64,000 nt of DNA from Halotalea alkalilenta DSM 17697 (GCF_000621205.1 NZ_JHYY01000037.1:1-64000); one strand, 5' to 3'. Positions 37,471 through 46,862 are shown, counted from the first letter of the stretch. Made by a program: numbers and translations. Notes: generated from the sequence alone by a model not told the origin.

Positions 37471-38250
37471 TCAGACGGTGCTGGTCAGGCCGCCATCGAC
37501 ATAGACGATCTGGCCGTTGACGAAGCTTGAGGCGGGGCCGGCGAGGAAGATCGCCGCCCCTTGGAGCTCTTCGACCTTGCCCCAGCGGCCGGTCGGGGTG
37601 CGGTTGCACAGCCAGGTGGAGAACTCCTGGTTCTCGACCAGCGCCTTGTTCAACTCGGTCTCGAAGTAGCCCGGGGCCAGGCCGTTGACCTGGATGTCGT
37701 AGCGCGCCCAGTCGGCGCACATGCCCTTGGTCAGCATCTTCACCGCGCCCTTGGTGGCGGTATAGGGCGCGATGGTCTGGCGGCCGAGCTCGCTTTGTAC
37801 CGAGCAGATGTTGATGATCTTGCCGGCGCGCCGCTCGATCATTCCCCGTACCACTCGCTTGGCGACGTAGAACACGCTGGTGAGGTTGGCGAGCAGCAGC
37901 TCGTCCCAGGCGCTCTCGGTGAACTCGTGCAGCGGCGCGCGGCGCTGGATGCCTGCGTTGTTGATCAGGATATCGATCGGACCCTCTTCCTCCAGCGCGC
38001 TGATCCCCCTGTCGACCGCATGGGTGTCGGTGACGTCGAACGCCGCGGTCTCGACCTTGATGTCCAGCGCCGCGAGCCGGTCGGCGGCTGCTTCCAGCCT
38101 GCGCGGGTCGCGGCCATTGATGATCACCGTAGCGCCTGCGCCGCCGAGGCCCTCGGCGAGGGCGAAGCCGATGCCTTGGCTGGCACCGGTGATCAGCGCG
38201 CGCTTGCCGGTAAGATCGAAGAGTTTCAGTGAGGGTAACGCGTCGTGCAT
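37471..38250 (-). CDS. idnO: Gluconate 5-dehydrogenase (5-keto-D-gluconate reductase)
   Basis: A 259-residue short-chain dehydrogenase. NAD(P) motif TGASQGIGFALAEGL, NNAGIQRRAP, catalytic Ser in NICSVQSELG and YxxxK in PYTATKGAVK. The NICSVQSELGR and GIQRRAPLHEF stretches are characteristic of IdnO/Gno enzymes, which interconvert 5-ketogluconate and gluconate. The start has AGGAAT. It follows idnD by 53 bp on the same strand. Gluconate kinase and a gluconate permease are not in the window. Confidence 0.9.
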   Translation of the reverse strand: MHDALPSLKLFDLTGKRALITGASQGIGFALAEGLGGAGATVIINGRDPRRLEAAADRLAALDIKVETAAFDVTDTHAVDRGISALEEEGPIDILINNAGIQRRAPLHEFTESAWDELLLANLTSVFYVAKRVVRGMIERRAGKIINICSVQSELGRQTIAPYTATKGAVKMLTKGMCADWARYDIQVNGLAPGYFETELNKALVENQEFSTWLCNRTPTGRWGKVEELQGAAIFLAGPASSFVNGQIVYVDGGLTSTV

Positions 38251-38303
38251 GGTATCGATTCCTCGAAACGTTGAACGAAGCCCAGGCTGCGCCCGGGCCG
38301 GGA

Positions 38304-39335
38304 TCAGAAACTCAGCTGGACCTTCATCGAACGACGCTTGTCGCCGGCCAGTTCGAAGGCTTCGACCGCTCGTTCGACCGGCAGCACCTGGGTCAACAGC
38401 GGGGCGACATCGAAATCGTCGCGGCCGAGGGTGGCCACCGCCGCCTCGAACTCCTCGATGAAGCGGAAGGTGCCGCGCAGGGATATTTCCTTCACCACCA
38501 GCATCGACAGCGGCACCTGTACGTCATTGCCCATCCCGATTTGGACGATGGTGGCGCGGGGCCGAGCGACCTCGAGCGCGGTGGCAAGCCCAGGGGCGGA
38601 TCCGGAGCACTCGAACACCACGTCGAAATGGCCCTTGTCGCGCTTGTACTCGTCGAGTTTGCTGGCTGCGTCCATCACATTGATCGTGCGGGTGGCGCCG
38701 AGCTCGGCGACGGTGGCGAGCGGTGCGTCGAGCAGGTCGGTGACCACCAGCTCGCGGGCGCCGGCGAGCTTCGCCACCATGGTGGTCAGCGCACCGATCG
38801 GCCCGGCACCGGAGACCAGCACCCGCTTGCCGAGCAGGTCGCCGGCCTGGCGAGCGGCGTGCAGGCACACCGCCAGCGGCTCGGCGAACGCCGCCTTCTC
38901 GAAGCCGAGGCCTTCGGGCAGCGGCACGATCTGGGCCCGCTCGCACACCAGTCGTTGGCGAAAGCCGCCGTGCACATGGGGCATGCGCATGGCGCTGCCG
39001 TAGAAGCGCATGTCGAGCGCGTGGTTGGTCAATCCTTCACGGCTGTACTTGCACGGCGTCGGCACGAAGCCTGGGTTGATCGCGACCGGCGTGCCCGGCG
39101 TGAGGTCGTCGACGTGCTCGCCGCAGGCAAGCACTTCGCCGACGATTTCGTGGCCGAGGATCATCGGTTGCTTGATCCTCACCGCGCCGAAGCCGCCATG
39201 CTGGTAGTAGTGGAGATCCGAGCCGCAGATGCCGCCGTTGCGGATGCGCACCTCCACCTGGCCGGGGCCGGGGGAGCCGGCTTCGATGTCGTCGACGCGA
39301 AGATCGCGTGGGGCGTGGATGGTGACCGCCTTCAT
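38304..39335 (-). CDS. idnD: L-idonate 5-dehydrogenase
   Basis: A 343-residue zinc-dependent medium-chain dehydrogenase. Catalytic zinc ligands lie in GGICGSDLHYYQHGG (Cys) and GHEIVGEV (His/Glu); the NAD motif is VSGAGPIGALTTMVA. The DLHYYQHGGFGAVRIK segment is typical of IdnD. The structural-zinc Cys cluster is reduced: NPGFVPTPCKYSREG keeps one Cys where polyol dehydrogenases have four, which also occurs in IdnD. Start 39335 has AGGAC. It converts idonate to 5-ketogluconate, followed by idnO. Confidence 0.9.
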   Translation of the reverse strand: MKAVTIHAPRDLRVDDIEAGSPGPGQVEVRIRNGGICGSDLHYYQHGGFGAVRIKQPMILGHEIVGEVLACGEHVDDLTPGTPVAINPGFVPTPCKYSREGLTNHALDMRFYGSAMRMPHVHGGFRQRLVCERAQIVPLPEGLGFEKAAFAEPLAVCLHAARQAGDLLGKRVLVSGAGPIGALTTMVAKLAGARELVVTDLLDAPLATVAELGATRTINVMDAASKLDEYKRDKGHFDVVFECSGSAPGLATALEVARPRATIVQIGMGNDVQVPLSMLVVKEISLRGTFRFIEEFEAAVATLGRDDFDVAPLLTQVLPVERAVEAFELAGDKRRSMKVQLSF

Positions 39336-39359
39336 GGGAGTGTCCTGGTTCGCGGGGGT

Positions 39360-39395
39360 GCATGGAGAGATGCATGGAGAGATGCACGGAGAAGT
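39360..39395. repeat. Three-copy 12-bp tandem repeat upstream of idnD
   Basis: GCATGGAGAGAT occurs twice exactly (39360-39371 and 39372-39383), then a third, degenerate copy GCACGGAGAAGT (39384-39395). It lies 25-60 bp upstream of the idnD start, within the probable leader. Copy-number change would alter promoter-to-start spacing. Confidence 0.7.
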
Positions 39396-39446
39396 TCGCA
39401 CAGAACTACGCCGATGGCGCGGGCTCGGCAACCGGTCCCAAAGCGT

Positions 39447-39460
39447 TGAAAGCGTTTTTG
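39447..39460. promoter_or_regulatory. LacI-family-like operator upstream of idnD
   Basis: TGAAAGCGTTTTTG resembles the LacI/GntR-family operator core (TGAAAnCGnTTnCA), with the central CG and flanking AAA/TTT conserved. GntR and IdnR, which control gluconate and idonate genes in enteric bacteria, belong to this family. It sits 112 bp upstream of idnD. No LacI-type regulator gene is in the window. Confidence 0.35.
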
Positions 39461-39494
39461 CGACCAAGGTATAAGCCGGTCTCGCCGTATGCAT

Positions 39495-40913
39495 TCAGCG
39501 CCCCCTGCGTGCGACTTCGGCACCTGCCTCGGCGGCCAGGCGCAAAGGGCCGAAAGTCGCCGCCAGCGCGATCGCTGCGCCGGCGAGCAGGGCGAAGTGA
39601 AAATCCTCGATCAGCGGCTGGTCGTGCCCGGCCAGGGCCTGGAACAGCTGAAGCGCCAGCGCGGCGATGGCGATCCCGAGTCCGGTCGAGAGCTGGTCGC
39701 TGGTGCTGAACAGTGTGCTGGCGGAGCCCATTCTCGCGCTCGGCATCTCGCTGAAGGCAAGCGTATTGAAGGCGGTGAACTGCATCGAACGGCTCATGCC
39801 GCTCAAGAACAGGATCACGATCAGCAGCGTCAGCGGCACTTCGGGGGTGAACAGCGCGCAGGCGGCTATCGAGGCGGCCTGGATCACGCCGTTGATGATC
39901 AGCACGCGGCGAAAGCCGATCGCCGACAGCACGCGCGAGGTCAGCGGCTTCATGCACAGGTTGCCGGCGAACAGTGCGAGCAGCATCAGCCCGGCCTGAA
40001 AGGCGTCCATCCCGAAGCTAAGCTGGAACATCAGCGGCAGCAGGAACGGCAGGGTGTTGATCGAGAGGCGAAACAGTCCGCCGCTGAACAGCGCGACACG
40101 AAAGCTTGGATGCTCGAGCGGGGTCAGCGCGATCAGCGGGTGGGGATGGCGTTCGAGATGGCGCACCGCAAGGATGCCGACCGCGACGCCGCCGGCGCCG
40201 ATGGCGAGCATCGTAAGACGGCCGCCATCGAGGTGTGCCAGGCCCTCCACCGCGCTCATCAGCAGCAGGCAGGCGAAGGCGCAGAGGATGAATCCCGGCA
40301 GATCGAACGGGGCGGCGGTGCTTTCGCTCGTGCGCGCCGGCATCAGCCGCAGGCTGAGGCAAATACCGACCGCAGCGATCGGCAGGTTGATCAGAAAGAT
40401 CCAATGCCAGGAAAGGTGCAGGGTGATCAGTCCGCCAAGCGGTGGACCCAGCACCGGCGCGGTGAGCCCCGGCCAGGTGATGATCGCGATCGCCTTCATC
40501 AGGTCGCGTTTGGGGTAGCGCCTCAGCACGGTGAGCCGCCCGACCGGCACCATCAGCGCGCCGCCGATGCCTTGCAGGATTCGGGCGAGGGTGAACTGGG
40601 TGAGACTCTGGCTCAGGGCGCAGGCCAGCGAGGCGAGCGCGAACAAGGCGAGTGCCAGGGTGAACACTCGGCGAGCGCCGAAGCGCTCGGCTACCCAGGC
40701 GCTCAGCGGGATGAACGTCGCGACGGTGACCAGGTAGGCGGAGATGCCGATGCTCAGGCTGACGGGAGGCACGTCGAAGCTCGCCGCGATGTGGGGAATC
40801 GCGGTGATGATGATGGTGGCGTCGAGCATCTCCATGAAGAACGCCGCAGCGACCAGCAGCGCAAGCGCGGGAGAGGGCGAATCAGCGACCGCGGAAGTGG
40901 TCGAGGGAGGCAT
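39495..40913 (-). CDS. MFS transporter, DHA2 (14-TM drug:H+ antiporter) type
   Basis: A 472-residue major facilitator with about 13-14 hydrophobic segments. FMEMLDATIIITAIPHIA is the DHA2 motif in TM1, WVAERFGARRVF is motif A, and RILQGIGGALMVPVGRLTVLRRYP covers motif B/C. It belongs with the multidrug efflux group rather than sugar-acid importers. The start is ATG 40913 (GGAG five bases upstream), in preference to 40955. It is followed by idnD on the same strand after 159 bp and diverges from an EmrAB-type pair. Confidence 0.88.
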   Translation of the reverse strand: MPPSTTSAVADSPSPALALLVAAAFFMEMLDATIIITAIPHIAASFDVPPVSLSIGISAYLVTVATFIPLSAWVAERFGARRVFTLALALFALASLACALSQSLTQFTLARILQGIGGALMVPVGRLTVLRRYPKRDLMKAIAIITWPGLTAPVLGPPLGGLITLHLSWHWIFLINLPIAAVGICLSLRLMPARTSESTAAPFDLPGFILCAFACLLLMSAVEGLAHLDGGRLTMLAIGAGGVAVGILAVRHLERHPHPLIALTPLEHPSFRVALFSGGLFRLSINTLPFLLPLMFQLSFGMDAFQAGLMLLALFAGNLCMKPLTSRVLSAIGFRRVLIINGVIQAASIAACALFTPEVPLTLLIVILFLSGMSRSMQFTAFNTLAFSEMPSARMGSASTLFSTSDQLSTGLGIAIAALALQLFQALAGHDQPLIEDFHFALLAGAAIALAATFGPLRLAAEAGAEVARRGR

Positions 40914-41187
40914 GTCGACTCCATGATTGGCAGCGCACGCCTGAGCTTGCGCCACTTACCCCCGGACCTTCAAGCGGTTATCCTCTCGGAGGTCGTGCGT
41001 TGGGACGTTCGACGCGTCTGAATTGAGCTTGAAGTCGCCTTCGCGTACCCTTCCTTGCTTGCCCGCTCAGGTGGCGATCGGGAGGCTGCCGGAGCGGAAG
41101 GCGATCTTCGCCGCAGGGCGCTTGGCCCCGGGATTCTTTTGTCTGCACGCGAGCGGGGTCCTTTCCCATCGCCGCGCGATTTCCATC

Positions 41188-42348
41188 ATGGGACCTTGCA
41201 TGCACGCGCTAACCAAGAAGTGGCTCAAACGCCTGATCCTTGCCCTGCTGTCGATGATTCTGCTGGTCGCCGCGATCATCTGGGGCCTGTATTGGTTACA
41301 GACGGGCCGTTTCTTCCAGACCACCGACAATGCCTATCTGCGCGGTGACGGCGTTGCGATACGCTCCGAGCTCAGCGCCAAGGTGGTGGCGCTCGGGGTC
41401 GCCCACAACCAGCGGGTGAGCAAAGGCCAGCTGCTGGTGACCCTCGATGACCGCGACTATCGCGACCAGCTCCGCCAGGCCGAGGCGCAGCTGCTCGAGG
41501 CCAATGCCCAGGTGGTCCAGGCGGAGCGCAACGTCGATGCGAGCCGCGCCCAGATCGAGCAGTATCAGGCCCAGGTGGCCGCCGCCGAGGCGCGCGACGA
41601 CCAGGCGCTGACCACCCTCAACCGTACCCTGATGCTCAGCGATCGCGGCGTGGTGCCGCGCCAGCAGCTCGACGACGCTCACTCCGAGCGCGCGGTGACC
41701 CGTGCCGATCTCGCCTCCAGCCGAGCGCAGTTGACCACCGCTCGCCGCCAGCTGGCGGTGCAGCAGGCCGCGCTCGAGGCCGCCAAGGCCAGCGTGCAGT
41801 CGGCCGAGGCCGACGTCGAGACGGCGCGCACCCAGCTCGGTCGTACCCATATCTACGCGCCCGCCGATGGCGTGGTCGGCAACGTCACGATCGAGGTCGG
41901 CAGCTACGCCCAGCCGCAGCTGACCCTGATGCAGCTGGTCCCGGTCGATGCGCTCTACGTGATCGCCAACTACAAGGAAACCCAGATCGGGCGGATGCGC
42001 ATCGGCCAGCCGGTATCGATCAGCGTCGACGCCTATTCCGATATCGGCTACGAAGGGGTGGTCGAGAGCATCGCACCGGCCACCGGCGCCGAGTTCAGCC
42101 TGCTGCCGGTCGACAACGCCACCGGCAACTTCAACAAGATCGTCCAGCGGGTGCCGGTGCGGATTCGCTTGATCGGCCCGCAGGACCAGCTCGGCCGGCT
42201 CCAGGCCGGTCTCTCGGTGGAGCCGACCGTCGATACCCGCCGGCTCGAGGGTAATGCGCTCTACGTAGTGCCGGCCCCCAACCTGATGCTCGACGACGAG
42301 CGTCCGGTGATTCCGGTCCACGTGCCCGAGCCGGTCGACGGCCGCTGA
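41188..42348 (+). CDS. EmrA-type membrane fusion protein
   Basis: About 386 residues. A short cytoplasmic N-terminus, one TM anchor (about 17-40), the EmrA signature FFQTTDNAYLRGD, a long coiled-coil hairpin (about 100-220, rich in AEAQLLEA/QAALEAAK) and paired lipoyl/beta-barrel regions including HIYAPADGVVGNVTIEVG. It would link an inner-membrane MFS pump to a TolC-type channel, which is not in the window. Start 41188 or 41200; both lack a clear ribosome binding site. It is 3 bp upstream of the pump gene. Confidence 0.92.
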   Translation: MGPCMHALTKKWLKRLILALLSMILLVAAIIWGLYWLQTGRFFQTTDNAYLRGDGVAIRSELSAKVVALGVAHNQRVSKGQLLVTLDDRDYRDQLRQAEAQLLEANAQVVQAERNVDASRAQIEQYQAQVAAAEARDDQALTTLNRTLMLSDRGVVPRQQLDDAHSERAVTRADLASSRAQLTTARRQLAVQQAALEAAKASVQSAEADVETARTQLGRTHIYAPADGVVGNVTIEVGSYAQPQLTLMQLVPVDALYVIANYKETQIGRMRIGQPVSISVDAYSDIGYEGVVESIAPATGAEFSLLPVDNATGNFNKIVQRVPVRIRLIGPQDQLGRLQAGLSVEPTVDTRRLEGNALYVVPAPNLMLDDERPVIPVHVPEPVDGR

Positions 42349-42351
42349 TCG

Positions 42352-43893
42352 ATGAGCGACCACGGCTACCAGGGCCCGCAGCGGATGCCATCGCGCCGCC
42401 AGCAGCTCGGCTTCCTGGCGGCGGTGGTGGGGATGTTCATGGCGATCCTCGACATCCAGATCGTCGCCAGTTCGCTCAACGAGATCCAGGCCGGGGTTTC
42501 CGCCAGCCGCGATGAGATTTCCTGGGTCCAGACTTCCTACCTGATCGCCGAGATCGTGATGATCCCGCTGGCCGGTACGCTGGCGCGGATATTCTCGACC
42601 CGGGCGGTATTCGTCTTCTCCTGCGCGGGCTTCACCCTCGCCAGCATCGGCTGCGCGATGGCGTCGAGCATCGGCGAGCTGATAGTGCTGCGGGCCATCC
42701 AGGGCTTCATGGGCGGGGCGATGATCCCGCTGACCCAGGCGGTCAGCTTCACCATCTTCCCGCGGGCCAGGATGGGCTCGGTGCAGGCGGTGATCGGCCT
42801 GGTGGCGACACTGGCGCCGTCGATCGGTCCGACGCTCGGCGGCTACATCACCGAGCACCTCTCCTGGCACTGGCTGTTCCTGATCAACGTGATTCCCGGC
42901 GCTCTGGTCTGCATCGGGGTATGGACGCTGCTCGACATCGACCGCGGCGACCGCAGGGTGCTGGCGCGGCTGGACGTGATCGGGCTGATCTTGATGGCGG
43001 TGTTCCTCGGCACGCTGGAGTTCGTGCTCGAGGAAGGCCATGACGACGACTGGTTCTCCAGCCGCCTGATTGCATCGATGGCGATCGTCTGCGGCATTTC
43101 AGGGCTATTGTTCGTCTGGCGGGTGTTCAGCACCGACCACCCGATCATCGATCTGAGGCTGTTCCGCGACCGCGATTTCGCCATCGGCATCGTGGTGATC
43201 TTCGTGCTCGGCATCGCGCTCTACGGGCTGGTCTACCTGATGCCGCTGTTCTTCGGCGGCGTGCGCGGCTATTCGAGCCTGCAGATCGGCGAAGTGATGT
43301 TCGTCACCGGGGCGACGATGTTCGTCGCCGCTCCCTTGATCGGCCTGTTCGGCGATAGGTTCTCCCACCGTACGCTGATCCTGTCCGGGCTTGCGATGGT
43401 GGCGATCGGTACCCTGCTCAACGTCAATCTCACCGATCAGTCGGGCTTCCACGAGTTCTTCTGGCCCCAGGTGATCCGTGGCGTCGGCTTCATCACTTGC
43501 ATGATTCCCGCCTCGCGGATCACCTTGGGCCACCTGACGCCCGAGCAGGTGGGCCAGGGGGCGGGTATGTTCAGCGTGATGCGCAACCTCGGCGGGGCCA
43601 TGGGCCTTGCATTGATCGACACCACGCTGAGCTATCGCGAGCAGTACCACTGGCAGCAGCTGATCCCGGCGATCAACGAGGGGCGCGATGCGGTGGTCGA
43701 GGCCCTGGCCCAGTACCAGCAGCAGTTCGAAGGGATGGTCGCCGATCCCCAGGCGGCGGCGATCCAGATGATCGCCGACCGGGTGATCCAGCAGGCCAAC
43801 GTGCTCGCCTTCAACGATCTGTTCCTCTGGCTCGGGATGATCTATCTGCTGATACTGCCGCTGGCGCTGCTGGTGCGCCGCCCGCGGGGCTGA
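42352..43893 (+). CDS. EmrB-type DHA2 multidrug efflux pump
   Basis: A 513-residue 14-TM major facilitator. Signature regions: FMAILDIQIVASSLNEIQAG (TM1), ISWVQTSYLIAEIVMIPLAG, RAIQGFMGGAMIPLTQAV and GPTLGGYITEHLSWHWLFLIN (parts). With the preceding membrane fusion protein it forms an EmrAB-like tripartite exporter for drugs, dyes or fatty acids. Translation is coupled to the fusion protein (3-bp gap; no separate ribosome binding site). No local MarR or TetR regulator is present. Confidence 0.93.
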   Translation: MSDHGYQGPQRMPSRRQQLGFLAAVVGMFMAILDIQIVASSLNEIQAGVSASRDEISWVQTSYLIAEIVMIPLAGTLARIFSTRAVFVFSCAGFTLASIGCAMASSIGELIVLRAIQGFMGGAMIPLTQAVSFTIFPRARMGSVQAVIGLVATLAPSIGPTLGGYITEHLSWHWLFLINVIPGALVCIGVWTLLDIDRGDRRVLARLDVIGLILMAVFLGTLEFVLEEGHDDDWFSSRLIASMAIVCGISGLLFVWRVFSTDHPIIDLRLFRDRDFAIGIVVIFVLGIALYGLVYLMPLFFGGVRGYSSLQIGEVMFVTGATMFVAAPLIGLFGDRFSHRTLILSGLAMVAIGTLLNVNLTDQSGFHEFFWPQVIRGVGFITCMIPASRITLGHLTPEQVGQGAGMFSVMRNLGGAMGLALIDTTLSYREQYHWQQLIPAINEGRDAVVEALAQYQQQFEGMVADPQAAAIQMIADRVIQQANVLAFNDLFLWLGMIYLLILPLALLVRRPRG

Positions 43894-43988
43894 ACATGAC
43901 AGGCGAGTGCCAAGTGTTCTAACCTCGGAACGTCGATCGAGTTCCATTTTCGATCAGTAGTGAAATAAATATTCCGAGAGAGAACCAC

Positions 43989-44903
43989 ATGGCAACCACA
44001 TCACGGGTCAAAGAGATCCTCGGCTGGTACGAAAGCGATAATCCAGGCACCAAGGCCAACCTCGCGCGCTTCCTCAACCAGGGCAAGCTCGCCGGCACCG
44101 GCAAGCTGGTGATCCTCCCGGTCGACCAGGGCTTCGAACATGGCCCCGCGCGCTCCTTCGCCGCCAACCCTGCCGCCTACGATCCTCACTACCATTTCCA
44201 GCTGGCGATAGACGCCGGGCTTTCCGGCTACGCGGCACCGCTCGGCATGATCGAGGCCGGTGCCGACACCTTCGCCGGGCAGATTCCGCTGATCCTCAAG
44301 ATGAACAGCGCCAACAGCCTGGCGGTGCAGAAGGACCAGGCGATCACCGCAAGCGTCGAGGATGCGCTGCGGCTCGGCTGCTCGGCGATCGGCTTCACCA
44401 TCTACCCGAGCTCCGACTACGCCTTCGAGCAGTTCGAGGAGATCAGCGAGCTCACCCGCGAGGCCAAGGCGGCGGGGCTGGCGGTGGTGGTGTGGAGCTA
44501 TCCGCGCGGCCCCGAGCTCGACAAGGCCGGAGAAACCGCGATCGATATCTGCGCCTACGCTGCCCACATCGCGGCGCTGCTCGGTGCCCACATCATCAAG
44601 GTCAAGCCGCCCACCGAGCATTTGAGCCTGCCGGCGGCGAAGAAGGTCTATGAGGAGCAGAAGATCGATGTCTCGACCCTGCCTGCGCGGATCCGCCATG
44701 TGGTCCAGTCGTCGTTCGACGGCAAGCGGATCGTGATCTTCTCCGGTGGCGAGGCGACCACCAAGGAGAACCTGCTGACCACCATTCGCGGGCTCGCCGA
44801 AGGAGGCGCCTTCGGCAGCATCATCGGGCGCAACACCTTCCAGCGTCCGCGCGAGGAAGCGCTGGCGCTGCTCGACGAGATCATCACCATCTTCAAGGGC
44901 TGA
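43989..44903 (+). CDS. fbaB: Class I fructose-bisphosphate aldolase (DhnA/FbaB type)
   Basis: A 304-residue DeoC/LacD-superfamily aldolase. LVILPVDQGFEHGPARSF is the family N-terminal signature, and the Schiff-base lysine lies in AHIIKVKPPTEH. SGGEATTKENLL and FGSIIGRNTFQR form the phosphate-binding end. It would cleave fructose 1,6-bisphosphate without a metal ion. Start 43989 follows GAGAGAGAACCAC. Not linked to other glycolytic genes here; FbaB paralogues often serve gluconeogenesis. Confidence 0.92.
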   Translation: MATTSRVKEILGWYESDNPGTKANLARFLNQGKLAGTGKLVILPVDQGFEHGPARSFAANPAAYDPHYHFQLAIDAGLSGYAAPLGMIEAGADTFAGQIPLILKMNSANSLAVQKDQAITASVEDALRLGCSAIGFTIYPSSDYAFEQFEEISELTREAKAAGLAVVVWSYPRGPELDKAGETAIDICAYAAHIAALLGAHIIKVKPPTEHLSLPAAKKVYEEQKIDVSTLPARIRHVVQSSFDGKRIVIFSGGEATTKENLLTTIRGLAEGGAFGSIIGRNTFQRPREEALALLDEIITIFKG

Positions 44904-44916
44904 ACCCTGCATCCAG

Positions 44917-44936
44917 CGGGGGCGAAGGCCCCCGCC
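44917..44936. terminator. Hairpin downstream of the aldolase
   Basis: GCGGGGGC (44917-44924) pairs with GCCCCCGC (44929-44936) around a GAAG tetraloop, 13 bp after the stop. There is no T run, so it is a probable rather than certain terminator. Confidence 0.5.
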
Positions 44937-45190
44937 CACTTCCTCATCCCGCCAGGCCATCCCCTCCCCAACTTTTCGACATCTCGTCTACGCTGAAACC
45001 AGAGCGCGCCACCTGACCATGACCGCGCGCTCTTCACGCGCAAGCGGCCGCAGAGCCGAATCCATCTAACCATCCGCGTGAGACCGATGACGATACGTCG
45101 GGGCGCAGCCGTCGAGCGCCTCTCCCCAGGCAACCGCATGGAAGCGCTGTGCCTGCGCTGTTCTCTGCGGTGAACGCGATGAGGAAGACC

Positions 45191-45796
45191 ATGGCAGAAT
45201 CCTCCCGGTGCGCGGTGTTCGACCCGCGCGAGGCGCCGCCGTCGGCGCCCCATCTCGACAGTCGCACGGACTACATGCTGTCCGAGGGCGACCGATCTCC
45301 ACCCGGTACCCTGCGGGTCGGCTTCACCTTGAACGGCCATCCGGCGAGCATCGACGTCGAGCCCAATGTGGTGCTGCTCGATGCGCTGCGCGATCGGTTT
45401 TCACTTACCGGCACGCACAAGGGCTGCGACCACGGCCAGTGCGGCGCCTGCACGGTGCACCTCGACGGCCGCGCGGTGAACGCCTGCCTGATCCTCGCCG
45501 CCAGCGTCGATGGCGCCCGGGTGACCACCATCGAGGGACTGGCCGCCAGCCACGAGGGGGAGGGGCTGCATCCGCTGCAGCGCGCCTTCCACCAGTGCGA
45601 CGCTTACCAGTGCGGCTACTGCACCTCCGGGCAGATCATGAGCGCCGCTGCGCTGATCGACGATGAGCGAGTGCCCAGCGACGATGCCTCGGTGCGTGAA
45701 GCGATGAGTGGCAACATCTGCCGCTGCGGCGCTTACAAGAACATCCTCCGCGCGATCCGAACGGCCCGCGCCGAGCTTGGCGTGGACCGCGCCTGA
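45191..45796 (+). CDS. paoA: Aldehyde oxidoreductase [2Fe-2S] subunit, PaoA-like
   Basis: A 201-residue iron-sulfur subunit of a xanthine-oxidase-family enzyme. The first cluster is the plant-type GCDHGQCGACTVHLDG with a later NAC; the second is CGYCTSGQ plus GNICRCGAYKN. E. coli PaoA is exported by an N-terminal twin-arginine signal, but here the first 60 residues contain no RR-hydrophobic signal, so a cytoplasmic enzyme is suggested. Start 45191 has AGGAAG seven bases upstream. It is the first gene of paoABC. Confidence 0.9.
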   Translation: MAESSRCAVFDPREAPPSAPHLDSRTDYMLSEGDRSPPGTLRVGFTLNGHPASIDVEPNVVLLDALRDRFSLTGTHKGCDHGQCGACTVHLDGRAVNACLILAASVDGARVTTIEGLAASHEGEGLHPLQRAFHQCDAYQCGYCTSGQIMSAAALIDDERVPSDDASVREAMSGNICRCGAYKNILRAIRTARAELGVDRA

Positions 45797-45803
45797 GGAG
45801 GCC

Positions 45804-46862
45804 ATGATGAGAAACTTTTCCTATCAGGCCGTCGAGCGGGTGGACAGCGCGGTGGCGCGTCATACCGAATTCGCCACCAGCGCCTTCCTGGCCGGGGGAA
45901 CCACGCTGATCGACTTGATCAAGCTCGACGTGATGCGTCCCGAGCAGGTGGTCGACGTCAACCGTCTGCCGCTCAAGCGGATCGATCTCTTGGATGATGG
46001 ACGAATCAGGATCGGTGCGCTGGTCAGCAATACCGAACTCGCCCACCACCCGCTGATACGTGCCCGCCATCCGCTGCTGTCAGCTGCGCTGCTCTCCGGC
46101 GCCTCGACCCAGCTGCGCAACATGGCGACCACCGCGGGCAACCTGATGCAGCGCACCCGCTGCGCCTACTTTCGCGATCCGACCGTGCCCGAGTGCAACA
46201 AACGCGAACCGGGCAGCGGCTGCGCCGCGCTCACCGGGATCAACCGGCTCCACGCGGTGCTCGGCACCAGCGAGCACTGCGTCGCCACGCATCCCTCCGA
46301 CATGTGCGTGGCGTTGGCGGCGATCGAGGGCGCCGTCGAGGTCGAGGGGCCGGCCGGCAAGCGCGAGGTCGCGCTGCTCGATTTCCACCTTCTGCCCGGC
46401 GACACGCCGGAGCGCGAGCATGCGCTCGAGGCCGATGAATTGATCACCTCGGTGGTGCTCGCCCCCCACCTGGACAGCGCCGGCGCCCATTACCTCAAGC
46501 TGCGCGACCGCGCCTCCTATGAGTTCGCACTGGCCTCCTGCGGTGTGATCCTGGCGCTCGATGGGCAGCGGATCGGGCAGGTGCGCATCGCCCTGGGCGG
46601 CGTCGCGACCAAGCCGTGGCGCGCATTCGAGGCCGAAGCCTCGCTGGTGGGCGTGGTGCCCGGCCGCGAATCCTTCGAGCAGGCGGCCCGGCTCGCGCTC
46701 GCCCACGCCCGGGCGCTCGAACACAACGCGTTCAAACTGCCACTCGCCCGCCAGGCGATCGTCCGCGCGCTTGAAACCGCGCTCGACGACGCCCAGGGCG
46801 GGATGAGTCCGCCGGCGCGCTCCGATACCGGCGCCGGTTCACCCGCAGGAGACTCGCCATGA
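45804..46862 (+). CDS. paoB: Aldehyde oxidoreductase FAD subunit, PaoB-like
   Basis: A 352-residue FAD-binding subunit of the CO-dehydrogenase/xanthine-oxidase family. FLAGGTTLIDLIKL and ASTQLRNMATTAGNLMQRTRC bind FAD. The Cys-rich loop (RTRCAYFRD, PECNKREPGSGCAAL, GTSEHC) matches the segment that holds an extra [4Fe-4S] cluster in E. coli PaoB. Start ATG 45804 follows GAGGAGGCC; a second ATG follows at once. Its TGA overlaps the paoC ATG (ATGA). Confidence 0.92.
   Translation: MMRNFSYQAVERVDSAVARHTEFATSAFLAGGTTLIDLIKLDVMRPEQVVDVNRLPLKRIDLLDDGRIRIGALVSNTELAHHPLIRARHPLLSAALLSGASTQLRNMATTAGNLMQRTRCAYFRDPTVPECNKREPGSGCAALTGINRLHAVLGTSEHCVATHPSDMCVALAAIEGAVEVEGPAGKREVALLDFHLLPGDTPEREHALEADELITSVVLAPHLDSAGAHYLKLRDRASYEFALASCGVILALDGQRIGQVRIALGGVATKPWRAFEAEASLVGVVPGRESFEQAARLALAHARALEHNAFKLPLARQAIVRALETALDDAQGGMSPPARSDTGAGSPAGDSP

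Noticed and set aside
41296-43041. 581-codon minus-strand frame antisense to the EmrAB-type genes
   Set aside because: Shadow frame; the plus-strand EmrA and EmrB motifs are unmistakable.
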